From: Kyrpidia tusciae DSM 2912
GTDB taxonomy: Bacteria; Bacillota; Bacilli; Kyrpidiales; Kyrpidiaceae
NCBI RefSeq assembly: GCF_000092905.1
Contig: NC_014098.1
Coordinates: 992,001 to 1,056,000 of the forward strand
DNA length: 64,000 nucleotides
Reading direction: 5' to 3'
Below the pieces are notes generated by a model. That model saw only the letters and a program-made list of their open reading frames with translations, was not told the DNA's origin and did not search any database. The translations under genes were made by a program, and so were the position numbers. Below are positions 35,434 to 43,391 of this stretch, in pieces (position 1 is the stretch's first letter; each line of letters opens with the position of its first letter).

Positions 35434-37152
35434 GTGGCAACTCAAACCCAGGGCGCAAAAGAGGATCTGCGACATATCCTGCAGCGCATTGACGGTCGGG
35501 GGTATCCGGCTTATCGAGATCTAGAGGGTACATACCGTTTCGGTACTTTTCAGTTGGTGATCGAACACGTCCAGTCGGACCCCTTCGCTCCTCCGTCCCG
35601 CTTCCGGGTGGAGATGGGGTTGGATAGGACGGGGATCCCCGGGGAGCTGTATGCCGATCCGGTGAGGCGAACGGCCATGGAGGATTTTATTCTGAGGACG
35701 GCCCATCAGCGGTTGAAGGGGTGGCGACAGCGGCGGGGTAGTGGCAAGAGTGGGCTCATTGAAATTACGGAGCCAAGCCAAGTCGTGATCCCGCGAAGTG
35801 CCGTGGAGATTGGGCACAGCCGGTTGACCGTGCGTTTTGTGGTTGGACTCCCGGCCCGGGGACGGACGGTGCTCGGCCGACAGGCTGAAGAAATGATTCT
35901 CGAAGACATCCCCGCATGGGTCGAGGAAAGTTTTCTCTGGAAATCGATGGATCAAAACAATGCCCGGGATCACGTCGCTTTGGCGGTGGATCAAGCGGCG
36001 CTCAGGAGATGGATGGCGGAGGAAAAGGTGATCGCCTTTGTTGCAGATGGGGCGATCCTCCCCCGGGAAAGCGGCCAAAGTGACAAACCCATGGGCCGGG
36101 GTGCGGTTCCCTTTCGGTCGCCGGAATCGCTGCGCCGGGAGGTTCGACTGCCGAGTGGCCGTTCGGTGACAGGGCTGGCCATTCTCCAGGGGATCACGCT
36201 GATTTGCGGGGGCGGGTATCACGGCAAAAGCACCCTGCTCCGGGCGCTGGAACAAGGGGTGTACAATCATATTGCCGGTGACGGACGGGAATGGGTGTTG
36301 ACAGATCCCACCGCCGTGAAGATTCGGGCTGAAGACGGCCGGTGGGTCCGGGGGGTCGATATCAGTCCCTTTATCAACGACCTTCCCTATGGAAAGTCCA
36401 CAGATCAGTTTACCACCGAGTCGGCCAGCGGAGCCACGTCCCAGGCCGCCAACATTATGGAGGCCGTGGAGATCGGCGCCACCACCCTCTTGATCGATGA
36501 AGACACCAGTGCGACGAACTTCATGATTCGAGATGCGCGGATGCAGGCGCTGGTTGCGAAAGAGCATGAACCGATCACCCCGTTTATCGACCGGGTGCGG
36601 CAGCTGTTCGATGAGTGGGGGATCTCCACGGTGTTGGTGGTGGGCGGGGCCGGGGATTACCTGGACGTTGCGGACGCGGTGATCGCCATGGAGAGCTATA
36701 TCCCAAAGGACGTCACCGCGGAAGCCCGGCGGGTGGTGGAACAGTTCCCTTCAGGGCGGAAGGCGGAAGCGGTGGGTCCACTTCCCGCAAAACCTGTGCG
36801 CAAGGTGCGGGAGTTGGGCAGGCGGCCGAAACCCGGGGACAAGTGGAAAGTCGAAGCGAAGGACGAGCACTTGATTCTTTATGGACGGGAGCGGGTGCTT
36901 CTACAGGCGGTGGAACAATTGGTGGAAATCGGGCAGACCCGGGCCATTGCCGCCTGCTTGCGAATCCTCACCGAGCGCGCGGATGGGCGCAGCTCCTTGG
37001 CCGAATTGGTGCGGCAACTTTTGGTCGAAATGGACCAGAAAGGGTTCGCTGCACTGGCCGGGTCCCGGGGCTGTCCAGGCAATCTCGCCATGCCGCGTCC
37101 GCATGAGGTGGCGGCGGCGGTGAATCGCCTTGAGGGGTTGAAAATTGTCTAA
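35434..37152 (+). CDS. ABC-class predicted ATPase (COG3044 type)
   Basis: A 572-residue soluble ATPase without membrane segments. Walker A is GGGYHGKST (259-267), an ABC-signature-like SGATSQAANI is at 332-341 and Walker B TLLIDED at 351-357. These features match the family called predicted ATPase of the ABC class, of unknown cell role. The N-terminal 250 residues form a family-specific region. The GTG start has GAAAGGGGA upstream. It is followed by a thioesterase gene 22 bases after its stop. Confidence 0.85.
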   Translation: MATQTQGAKEDLRHILQRIDGRGYPAYRDLEGTYRFGTFQLVIEHVQSDPFAPPSRFRVEMGLDRTGIPGELYADPVRRTAMEDFILRTAHQRLKGWRQRRGSGKSGLIEITEPSQVVIPRSAVEIGHSRLTVRFVVGLPARGRTVLGRQAEEMILEDIPAWVEESFLWKSMDQNNARDHVALAVDQAALRRWMAEEKVIAFVADGAILPRESGQSDKPMGRGAVPFRSPESLRREVRLPSGRSVTGLAILQGITLICGGGYHGKSTLLRALEQGVYNHIAGDGREWVLTDPTAVKIRAEDGRWVRGVDISPFINDLPYGKSTDQFTTESASGATSQAANIMEAVEIGATTLLIDEDTSATNFMIRDARMQALVAKEHEPITPFIDRVRQLFDEWGISTVLVVGGAGDYLDVADAVIAMESYIPKDVTAEARRVVEQFPSGRKAEAVGPLPAKPVRKVRELGRRPKPGDKWKVEAKDEHLILYGRERVLLQAVEQLVEIGQTRAIAACLRILTERADGRSSLAELVRQLLVEMDQKGFAALAGSRGCPGNLAMPRPHEVAAAVNRLEGLKIV

Positions 37153-37174
37153 ATCAGAGAAGGAGGGCGATGGT

Positions 37175-37585
37175 ATGGCGGTCATCTCGACGCTCCGGGT
37201 GCGCTATTGTGAAACGGACGCCATGGGGCATGTTAACAATATCAGTTACATGATTTACTTGGAGCAGGGCAGAACCGACTTCATGAAGGAGATTCGCAAG
37301 AACCTGGGCCGGGAAGTCGCAATCGTCCTCGCGTCCATCCGGTGCGATTTTCGAGCTCCGAGTTATTTTGACGACGAGCTGCAGGTCCGGACGGAAGTGC
37401 AGCGGGTGGGCAAAACCAGCATCACCATGTCTCAAGCGATCCTCAGAGGGGATGAGTTGATCGCCCAGGGGGAGAGCGTGATCGTCCACGTGGACCCTGT
37501 GGCACAACGCCCGGCTCCCATCCCGGACGACCTTCGCCAGGTGTTGTTGGGACAAATGGCCGGGGAGGTCAGTTGTTCGTCATAG
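37175..37585 (+). CDS. Hotdog-fold acyl-CoA thioesterase
   Basis: A 136-residue thioesterase of the 4-hydroxybenzoyl-CoA/YbgC type. The hallmark RYCETDAMGHVNNISYMIYLEQGR carries the catalytic Asp (given in part: YCETDAMGHVNN). It hydrolyses some acyl-CoA; the substrate is unknown. ATG 37175 is chosen because AAGGAGGG lies eight bases upstream; an earlier start at 37145 overlaps the ATPase gene. Confidence 0.88.
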   Translation: MAVISTLRVRYCETDAMGHVNNISYMIYLEQGRTDFMKEIRKNLGREVAIVLASIRCDFRAPSYFDDELQVRTEVQRVGKTSITMSQAILRGDELIAQGESVIVHVDPVAQRPAPIPDDLRQVLLGQMAGEVSCSS

Positions 37586-37699
37586 TCGGGGCTCGGGCCC
37601 TGTGGACGCCGGCCCGCCAGCCGGGGTGTCGACGGCTGAAGGTTCCGCAAGGGCCCTGGTGAGGCCGGTGGCCGCGGCCATGGGAAAGGGGCGCAGTCG

Positions 37700-38281
37700 A
37701 TGGCGTGGTGGCAAAATCTCAATCAGTTGGAAAGCGCCTTCAAGTCCTGCCGTCGCTGCGGATTGCGGGGAGGGTGCAGCCAAGTGGTGGTCTCCCGGGG
37801 CACCCCGGGCCCCGTGGTCCTTGTGGGTGAAGCGCCCGGGGCGGACGAAGACGCGCAAGGATTTCCTTTTGTGGGGCGAGCAGGGCAGCTGCTGGACAGA
37901 ATGCTGAAGGAAGCGGGCTTCGATCCCGCCCGTCTCTACATCACGAATGCTGTCAAGTGCCGGCCGCCGGGGAATCGAAAACCTGCACCTGAGGAAATGG
38001 TGGCGTGCCGCCCGTATCTGATGGCGCAGTTCGCAGTTTTGCAGCCTGAGATCGTGGTGACGATGGGGGCGACGGCCATCCAGGCAGTGTTGGGCCGTAC
38101 GATTCCCGTGGGGCGAGCCTCCACCCGCTTTTATCATGCCCGGCACCGGGAGCGGGAGTTTCTGGTCGCCCCTTGCTATCACCCTTCCGCCATCCTGCGG
38201 GATCCGCGAAAGTACCCCGACGCGGTGGCCAGGTGGGTGGATATCCGAAAGCGGGTGGAGGCGGCAGGTCTCATCCTCTAA
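37700..38281 (+). CDS. Family 4 uracil-DNA glycosylase (iron-sulfur)
   Basis: Removes uracil from DNA, starting base-excision repair. The 193-residue protein has the catalytic GEAPGADEDAQGFPFVGRAG near residue 43 and the second motif HPSA at 161-164. Cys17, Cys20, Cys87 and Cys103 have the spacing that holds a 4Fe-4S cluster in family 4 enzymes, common in thermophiles. The ATG is preceded by GGGAAAGGGGCGCAG. It ends just before a convergent hypothetical gene. Confidence 0.92.
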   Translation: MAWWQNLNQLESAFKSCRRCGLRGGCSQVVVSRGTPGPVVLVGEAPGADEDAQGFPFVGRAGQLLDRMLKEAGFDPARLYITNAVKCRPPGNRKPAPEEMVACRPYLMAQFAVLQPEIVVTMGATAIQAVLGRTIPVGRASTRFYHARHREREFLVAPCYHPSAILRDPRKYPDAVARWVDIRKRVEAAGLIL

Positions 38282-38285
38282 CGGT

Positions 38286-38651
38286 TCAATCTTTTTTCAG
38301 AAGACGGAGCAATTGGAGGGTGAATTCCTCGGACAGCCGGACATGGAGGGTTCCGGCGCCCGTTTCCGTAATCCCTCCCGGGCGATGGATCCGCATGTTG
38401 GTGGCGACGATTTTCACTACGCCCGGGCTGTCCGCAGCCGGCACGCGGGTGTCTCCACTCCACTCCTCGGGGAATGCCGGAGGACTGCCTTGTTCCACGA
38501 CGCCCAGAATGTCGTCAAAGGCGATGTGGTAGGCTTGACTTTCCTTTTGCAAAACGAACTCTTGGGTGGTCAATTGAAAACCGGTGTTGCGCCGAATCTC
38601 TGTGCGCCGCAGCTCCCCGCGCAGCGCCTTGACACGCCAGAGTTTTTTCAA
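38286..38651 (-). CDS. Hypothetical protein downstream of psd (121 aa)
   Basis: A 121-residue soluble protein I do not recognise: a basic N-terminus (LKKLWRVKALRGELRRTEIRR), QEFVLQKESQAYHIAFDDILGVV and a C-terminal leucine stretch ending LLRLLKKD. The TTG start at 38651 has AAGGGGGCAAGGGG directly upstream, 15 bases after the psd stop, so it is probably co-transcribed with psd. Nothing in the sequence gives a function. Confidence 0.6.
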   Translation of the reverse strand: MKKLWRVKALRGELRRTEIRRNTGFQLTTQEFVLQKESQAYHIAFDDILGVVEQGSPPAFPEEWSGDTRVPAADSPGVVKIVATNMRIHRPGGITETGAGTLHVRLSEEFTLQLLRLLKKD

Positions 38652-38665
38652 CCCCTTGCCCCCTT

Positions 38666-39517
38666 TTATCGCGGTTCCCGAATGAACCCCAAACTTTGAC
38701 CCACGCGTACGGGATCCCCGGTTTTCAGATGGGACTGCCATTCGACTCGTCCCCGTTCAAACAGCAAAACCACCGTCGACCCAAAGGCAAAATATCCGAT
38801 CTCCTCGCCTTTACCGATCGTGGGCATGTGGGAGACCTCCCACTTTTGCGGGACTTTGCGATCGGATGTACGCTGGATTTCCTCGGGCAGATACGTTAAC
38901 CGCACACTTCCGACGATGAAAGATCCAATTTCCACCAGGTACATGGTGCCCGCCGCCGTGGAGAAGGTCGTTACCCAGCGTTCATTTCGGGCGAACAGCC
39001 GGCGTACCCCCCGGGCGCCGAGGCGATTGACCGGGAAAAGCGTTCCGGGTATGTGAGCGGCCTGAAGCGGCTTTCCCCTCAGCGGGAGGTGAATGCGGTG
39101 GTAATCGGCGGGACTGAGATACAGGGTGATCCAAGTCCCCTCCTCCAGTTCATCCGGAAAATGGCCGCCGAGCAAGTCGGCCACTGGATAGGCGTGACCT
39201 TTTGCCTGGATGAACGTCCCGTCGTGGATGACCCCCACCGCCTCCACCACGCCGTCCACGGGTGAAGTGACCGTTGTGTCACTCGGGTCGACGGGACGGG
39301 TGCCGGGCTGCAGACGCCGGGTAAAGAGCTCGAACAGGGATCGATAGTCCCCCGGGGGAAGGATGGCATCGGTCAGGTCCAGGGAATACCTGCGGATATA
39401 CCAAGGGATGAGCAGCCGGCTCACCCGGTGTTCAAGCAGCCGCCCCGCCGCCCGGGTTAAACTTCGTTTGGGTATCAGGGCCAGGAGCGCCCCGATCAGG
39501 GAAAATCGACTTTCCAA
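38666..39517 (-). CDS. psd: Phosphatidylserine decarboxylase
   Basis: Converts phosphatidylserine to phosphatidylethanolamine at the membrane. Supporting features are the N-terminal PKRSLTRAAGRLLEHRVSRLLIPWYIRRY (in parts), SPVDGVVEAVG, the membrane-near HRIHLPLRG and the self-cleavage site, here FGST instead of the usual LGST, whose Ser becomes the pyruvoyl group. The frame is open to 39676, but a TTGCCA-17-TATGAT promoter lies inside that extension, and TTG 39517 has GAAGAAGG eight bases upstream, giving a normal 283-residue protein. The next gene is probably co-transcribed. Confidence 0.9.
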   Translation of the reverse strand: MESRFSLIGALLALIPKRSLTRAAGRLLEHRVSRLLIPWYIRRYSLDLTDAILPPGDYRSLFELFTRRLQPGTRPVDPSDTTVTSPVDGVVEAVGVIHDGTFIQAKGHAYPVADLLGGHFPDELEEGTWITLYLSPADYHRIHLPLRGKPLQAAHIPGTLFPVNRLGARGVRRLFARNERWVTTFSTAAGTMYLVEIGSFIVGSVRLTYLPEEIQRTSDRKVPQKWEVSHMPTIGKGEEIGYFAFGSTVVLLFERGRVEWQSHLKTGDPVRVGQSLGFIREPR

Positions 39518-39559
39518 GAAAACGCCTTCTTCCAAGGCAAGATGTCCTGGTCTGACAGG

Positions 39560-39588
39560 ATCATACGCGAAGTTGTCCGTCTTGGCAA
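39560..39588 (-). promoter_or_regulatory. Sigma-A promoter of psd
   Basis: Minus strand: TTGCCA (39583-39588), 17-base spacer, TATGAT (39560-39565). The leader to the TTG at 39517 is about 35 bases. It decides the psd start. Confidence 0.65.
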
Positions 39589-39697
39589 GGCGGGGTGCCG
39601 GGGAACTCTCCGACTCAGACACGTCCAGGCGCCGAGTTATTGGATCAGGTGACACCCCCTTGGTCGAGCAGAGCACCGACCGCCGAAGGTGAAAACC

Positions 39698-39730
39698 GCC
39701 CGGGGTACTGACGAGTACCGCACCCCGGGC
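39698..39730 (-). terminator. Terminator of the sortase gene cluster
   Basis: GCCCGGGGT (39698-39706) pairs with ACCCCGGGC (39722-39730); on the minus strand GGTTTTC follows. It lies about 25 bases past the sortase stop and separates the cluster from psd. Confidence 0.65.
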
Positions 39731-39755
39731 AACAAGTTCATCAAATATTGGTCGT

Positions 39756-40406
39756 TTAGGGATTTGGCTCTTCCGAATGAGGACGTGGGCTTTGAATCAA
39801 CTCGGCGTGTACCAGGTACCGGTCGGGTGCGAAGCCAAAGTAAAAAAAAGGATAACAGGTCTGCAAGGTCATGGTTTGCCCACGATGAGATGATTGAAGC
39901 ACACTCACGTCCGTTTCCGGGACAATGGTTGTGGAAGTGACCTTGTACACAAAATCTCCGTACAATGTGTGAAATACGATGGTATCCCCGATTTTGATTC
40001 CCCGCAGTGATGCGAAGACCGTATCCCGGTGGCCGGCGACGTAGACATTGCCAAGCTGCCCGGGAAGGGCACTGGACGTCCAGTGCCCAGCCCCTCGTTC
40101 AAGTTGGTCAGGGTCGGTGCCTTGTACCACTGGGACGCGCATATGGAGAGAAGGGATTTCAAGATCGCCGATTTTTGTTCCCGGTTTCGGGTTCACCGGC
40201 CACAGTTTCGCCTTTTCGTGCTGAGGCGGAGAGTAGGTCGGGAGGGACGATCGGCCGATTCCCAAAAGTTGATGCGTGTACCGCCATCCAAAGTAAACGA
40301 TCATTGCCGTCCCCGTGGCCAACCAGACACCGATGCCGATTCGAATGAGGAGGCTAAAGGCGTTTCGAAGCCGGTGGCGGGAAACCACCGATTTCGTTAT
40401 CGCCAC
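39756..40406 (-). CDS. Class D-like sortase
   Basis: A 216-residue membrane-anchored transpeptidase that joins LPxTG proteins to the cell wall. It has an N-terminal membrane segment (about 15-40) and a sortase domain with the catalytic triad visible: His126 in VAGHRDT, Cys184 in LQTCYPF and Arg196 in APDRYLVH. The TLQTCYPFFYFG stretch suggests class D. The GTG overlaps the end of the LPNTG protein gene by 10 bases, with GGAGG about ten bases upstream, so the two are one transcript and very likely enzyme and substrate. Confidence 0.92.
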   Translation of the reverse strand: MAITKSVVSRHRLRNAFSLLIRIGIGVWLATGTAMIVYFGWRYTHQLLGIGRSSLPTYSPPQHEKAKLWPVNPKPGTKIGDLEIPSLHMRVPVVQGTDPDQLERGAGHWTSSALPGQLGNVYVAGHRDTVFASLRGIKIGDTIVFHTLYGDFVYKVTSTTIVPETDVSVLQSSHRGQTMTLQTCYPFFYFGFAPDRYLVHAELIQSPRPHSEEPNP

Positions 40407-41476
40407 GATTGTAACAACCTCCGCATGGGTCGGATGATTAAAATGCCCGAAATCAGCATGAGAAGTCCAGCAAGAATATATAAGGGTTCATTACTGCCAG
40501 TATTGGGCAAAACCGTTGGCGTCGGTTGAGTAACGAGATGGCTGCTCTCACCGCCAGGCTCCCTGGTTGTGCCGGACGTTTGGGGTGGGTTGGCGTTGCC
40601 TTCTTGACTCACAGGGGTGGCAGTGGTGCTTCCCGATGTACCGCCCGAAGGGCCCGTGTTTTCCACGGATCCACCTGACGGGCTCCCGATAGGCTGTGTG
40701 ACGGTACCACCACCGGGGTTGGTTTCTCCTCCGCCGGAGCCGCCACCACCGGGGTTGGTTTCTCCTCCGCCGGAACCGCCACCGCCGGGGTTGGTCTCTC
40801 CTCCGCCGGAGCCGCCACCGCCGGGGTTGGTTTCTCCTCCGCCGGAGCCGCCACCGCCGGGGTTGGTCTCTCCACCGCCGGAACCGCCGCCACCACCGGG
40901 GTTGGTCTCTCCTCCGCCGGAGCCGCCACCGCCGGGGTTGGTCTCTCCACCGCCGGAACCGCCGCCACCGCCGGGGTTGGTCTCTCCACCGCCGGAACCG
41001 CCGCCACCACCGGGGTTGGTCTCTCCTCCGCCGGAGCCGCCGCCACCGGGGTTGGTCTCTCCACCGCCGGAACCGCCACCGCAAGGGCCGGCACTACAAC
41101 CGCCAGGAAGGGTGATGCTCCCGGCCCCGCTGCTATTCACCACATCTGCCACATGATTTAAGATTTGTCCCACCGATGGCCCGGTATCCGGGACTGAAAA
41201 TGTGGTACTGGGTGACGGTGTCACTGCAGAGTCGCCCGAGGGTGCAGTGGTTCCACTGAGGGACGGAATCGATGTACCTACAGTTGTCTGCACATTTTGT
41301 AGCGGATTTCCGATCTTTTGGCTGATGTCATTCAGGGTGTTCATGGTAGAGCTGAGCGATGCGGTCACCGAAGCGGAAAGCTCTGTGTTACCGTCGGCCG
41401 CCGCGGCCGGAAAAGCGCCGGCCGACGAAAGAAGCAGAGCCGCAAAACCGGCGCTGAACAAGCATTTTTTCTTCAT
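40397..41476 (-). CDS. LPNTG cell-wall-anchored protein with ten Gly-rich repeats
   Basis: A 359-residue surface protein. Order: signal peptide (MKKKCLFSAGFAALLLSSAG), a non-repetitive Ser/Thr/Ile/Asn region of about 95 residues, one Cys pair (GGCSAGPCGGG), ten copies of a GGGGSGGGETNPG unit (about residues 132-255), a Ser/Thr/Gly stretch, then LPNTG, a hydrophobic segment and the Arg-rich tail RPMRRLLQSWR: a complete sorting signal. The repeats should form a flexible stalk. ATG 41476 has AGAAGGAGA upstream. The sortase gene overlaps its end. No known domain was recognised in the N-terminal part. Confidence 0.88.
   Translation of the reverse strand: MKKKCLFSAGFAALLLSSAGAFPAAAADGNTELSASVTASLSSTMNTLNDISQKIGNPLQNVQTTVGTSIPSLSGTTAPSGDSAVTPSPSTTFSVPDTGPSVGQILNHVADVVNSSGAGSITLPGGCSAGPCGGGSGGGETNPGGGGSGGGETNPGGGGGSGGGETNPGGGGGSGGGETNPGGGGSGGGETNPGGGGGSGGGETNPGGGGSGGGETNPGGGGSGGGETNPGGGGSGGGETNPGGGGSGGGETNPGGGTVTQPIGSPSGGSVENTGPSGGTSGSTTATPVSQEGNANPPQTSGTTREPGGESSHLVTQPTPTVLPNTGSNEPLYILAGLLMLISGILIIRPMRRLLQSWR
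40710..41082. repeat. Tandem repeat, ten units of 36 or 39 bases
   Basis: Ten near-identical in-frame units encode GGGSGGGETNPG, three of them one Gly codon longer. The nucleotide sequence is highly conserved between units, so copy number can change by slippage or recombination. The array is coding, inside the LPNTG protein, and is not a CRISPR. Confidence 0.92.
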
Positions 41477-41538
41477 CGTCTCGTTTTCTCTCCTTCTGTC
41501 ACCGGGCTGCTGTACCCGATAACCGGGCGAACCCGCAT

Positions 41539-41799
41539 CTACCTCGGCATCTCCGGTAAGGTGACGTGAGTCTCCGATTGAACGGAGATGACCGCCCCTT
41601 GTCCCAGATCGACCGTTGTGCCGGCGGAAGCGGAATATTGCCCAGGTCCGACTTCCTGCAATTGTTGTTGTTGATTCCACGAGGCCACCGGGGTCTGAAC
41701 CGTGATAGAGACTCCCCCTTGGGGAGGGGCGGGCGGATTCGGTGAACTTAGGGTCAGCCACGGGAGAAAGAAGGGAATCATCGACCAAATCGGATTCAT
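41539..41799 (-). CDS. Small secreted hypothetical protein (86 aa)
   Basis: An 86-residue protein: hydrophobic start (MNPIWSMIPFFLPWLTL) that may be a signal or anchor, a Pro-rich turn, then a beta-type region with TVQTPVASWNQQQQLQEV and alternating Val/Gly/Ser residues. No family recognised. The ATG has GAGGAGGTTAAC upstream. It lies between the 135-residue secreted protein and the LPNTG protein, all on the minus strand, so it probably belongs to the sortase cluster. Confidence 0.68.
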   Translation of the reverse strand: MNPIWSMIPFFLPWLTLSSPNPPAPPQGGVSITVQTPVASWNQQQQLQEVGPGQYSASAGTTVDLGQGAVISVQSETHVTLPEMPR

Positions 41800-41906
41800 C
41801 AGTTAACCTCCTCGCTTTGACCTCCGGTAGATCGAAGGGGCATAGCCGGGTGCCCCGTAAGGGCCGAGGCCGGAACCGAAATCCCGGCCTCGAACGTCAG
41901 CCGTGG

Positions 41907-42314
41907 TTATTTCAACAAACCGCCGAGCAAGCCTCCTAAACCGTTGGTCAGCGATTGAACCGTCGAAGCCAAGCCATAACCTCCGCTGGTGGAAGCGCTG
42001 GCCGATAGGCCGTTCGGCCCGCTCAGGGCGGCTGTCGTGTTATATGTACCCCCCAGTATGCCCCCCAACAATCCCGTGAGGCCATCTTGTTTCGCTCCGT
42101 ACGTCGATCCCGCCTGGATGCTGACACCTTGAGATGGGATGGTGGCGGTCACCAGACTACCGGAAGAAATGTTGGTGCTTCCCACGAGGTTGTTGACAGC
42201 CCCGAGTACATCCCCCAGACCGCCGTCAGCTGCGAACGCCGGAGCGGCCGCTCCTCCCACCGTCAATAAGGTTGAGAGCGCCGCGCTGAGCATCCATTTG
42301 TTTTTCATCTTCAT
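41907..42314 (-). CDS. Small secreted Gly/Ser-rich protein, paralogue A (135 aa)
   Basis: A 135-residue exported protein: clear signal peptide (MKMKNKWMLSAALSTLLTVGGAAAPAFAAD, in part) with an AFA cleavage site, then DVLGAVNNLVGSTNISSGSLV, a central GLTGLLGGILGG and a C-terminal GLASTVQSLTNGLGGLLGGLL. The amphipathic Leu/Gly pattern is shared with the neighbour at 42393-42812, clearly a paralogue. No cell-wall anchor is present. It may self-assemble at the surface, but that is a guess. RBS AAAGGGG precedes ATG 42314. Confidence 0.78.
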   Translation of the reverse strand: MKMKNKWMLSAALSTLLTVGGAAAPAFAADGGLGDVLGAVNNLVGSTNISSGSLVTATIPSQGVSIQAGSTYGAKQDGLTGLLGGILGGTYNTTAALSGPNGLSASASTSGGYGLASTVQSLTNGLGGLLGGLLK

Positions 42315-42392
42315 GAACCCCTTTCGCAATTTCTTCAGGAGACATTGTTTGACCAGGACGGGCGGATCCTTCGATTTTCCTGCGGGAGCCTG

Positions 42393-42812
42393 TCACTGGC
42401 CGCCGCCCAGGGCGCTTCCCAGACCGCTTAAGAGATTCCCCAGCGCCTGGGTAGAAGAAGCCAGTCCCCAACTGCCGCTCGCCGACGTACTGGCCGAGTA
42501 GCCGGCATAAGAAGCCGAAGCCGAAGTGCCCGCTGTCCCTCCGAGAATCCCCCCGCTGACAAGCCCCGTCAAGCCAGGTTGATTGACAGAGTTGACGGCT
42601 TTGGCAGTTACCACCGCGTCTCCAACTTGCACACACACTGCGCTCTGGGCGTCGACATTTGAACTGCCCAAGAGACTTCCTATAGCACCGAGCAAATTTC
42701 CCAGTCCGCTGGTGGGAGCCGGGGCAGGAGTGCTGTCTGCCGCAAAAACGGGCACTACACTCCCGAGGCTGAGGGCGGCAGACAGTCCCAACGACAACAT
42801 CCACTTGCGCAT
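42393..42812 (-). CDS. Small secreted Gly/Ser-rich protein, paralogue B (139 aa)
   Basis: A 139-residue exported protein: signal peptide MRKWMLSLGLSAALSLGS ending VFAAD, a Pro/Thr linker, GLGNLLGAIGSLLGSSNVDAQS, then GLTGLVSGGILGGTAGTSAS and the closing GLASSTQALGNLLSGLGSAL. The same order of motifs as paralogue A shows duplication. One Cys is present (AVCVQVG). ATG 42812 has AAAGGAG upstream, and TATAAT on the minus strand at 42850-42855 gives a likely promoter. It is the first gene of the five-gene minus-strand cluster. Confidence 0.78.
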   Translation of the reverse strand: MRKWMLSLGLSAALSLGSVVPVFAADSTPAPAPTSGLGNLLGAIGSLLGSSNVDAQSAVCVQVGDAVVTAKAVNSVNQPGLTGLVSGGILGGTAGTSASASYAGYSASTSASGSWGLASSTQALGNLLSGLGSALGGGQ

Positions 42813-43391
42813 TCCTACACAACTCCTTTCATGGTTGAGTTCGGCGCCGATTATACTGGTTTCAGCCCTTGCCAAAAATAGTGAATTGGACTTATTTGCT
42901 CGACAAAATTCGACAACACTTACAAAAAGTTGGTGATTATATCACATACTATTATGGCGCCGAAGAAAAATTTCCCAGTTACATCAAGGACTATTGCTCT
43001 TCCTAGTAATAGGAGGACAGTAAAAAATTCTCGAAACGGACACATATTAGTCATAAAAAATGGTTCGTTAGACCTATTAAATGTCGAAAAAAATTTTCGC
43101 GGGTTGATTGATTTGGTCTTAAAGAATCATTTCGGAACATCGGATAAGAAAACTTTTCTTTGGATCCCCGGACTGTCTGACCCTGTCGGCTCCTGTTGAT
43201 TCAGGCATTGGGTCTATGAAGTCGAATGACAGAGAAATTCGATTAAAATGAGAGCCCAGTGGACCGTTTGCCGCTCTTTCGCCACTCAGCGGGTTGGAAG
43301 TCCGGTTGGAGATGTTGATACAATCAGGAGGAAATCAAAGGGAAACTTGGTTTAAAGTCCAAGAGAAAAAAGAGACGGGAGGAGAGGTTGC
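42813..43391. promoter_or_regulatory. AT-rich divergent control region of the surface cluster (579 bases)
   Basis: No believable gene. On the minus strand TATAAT at 42850-42855 serves the small secreted proteins. An exact Spo0A box in reverse orientation (TTCGACA) lies at 42909-42915, with a near-match (CTCGACA) ten bases away at 42899-42905. The part 42860-43160 is markedly AT-richer than the neighbourhood. An ORF at 42930-43199 has no ribosome binding site. GGGAGGAGAGG at the right edge belongs to the gene at 43392. Confidence 0.5.

Noticed and set aside
39518-39676. N-terminal extension of psd to GTG 39676
   Set aside because: A good promoter lies inside it and the remaining start has a ribosome binding site and normal family length.
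40710-41082. Regular repeats that could be taken for a CRISPR array
   Set aside because: Units are contiguous without unique spacers and encode an in-frame protein repeat.
40617-41156. Pro-rich frame with LVSPPPEPPPPG repeats on the plus strand
   Set aside because: It is the reverse reading of the Gly-rich repeat gene, which has signal peptide and sorting signal; the Pro-rich product has neither.
42930-43199. 89-codon frame in the AT-rich control region
   Set aside because: No ribosome binding site, unusual composition, and it lies over promoter and Spo0A-box sequences.
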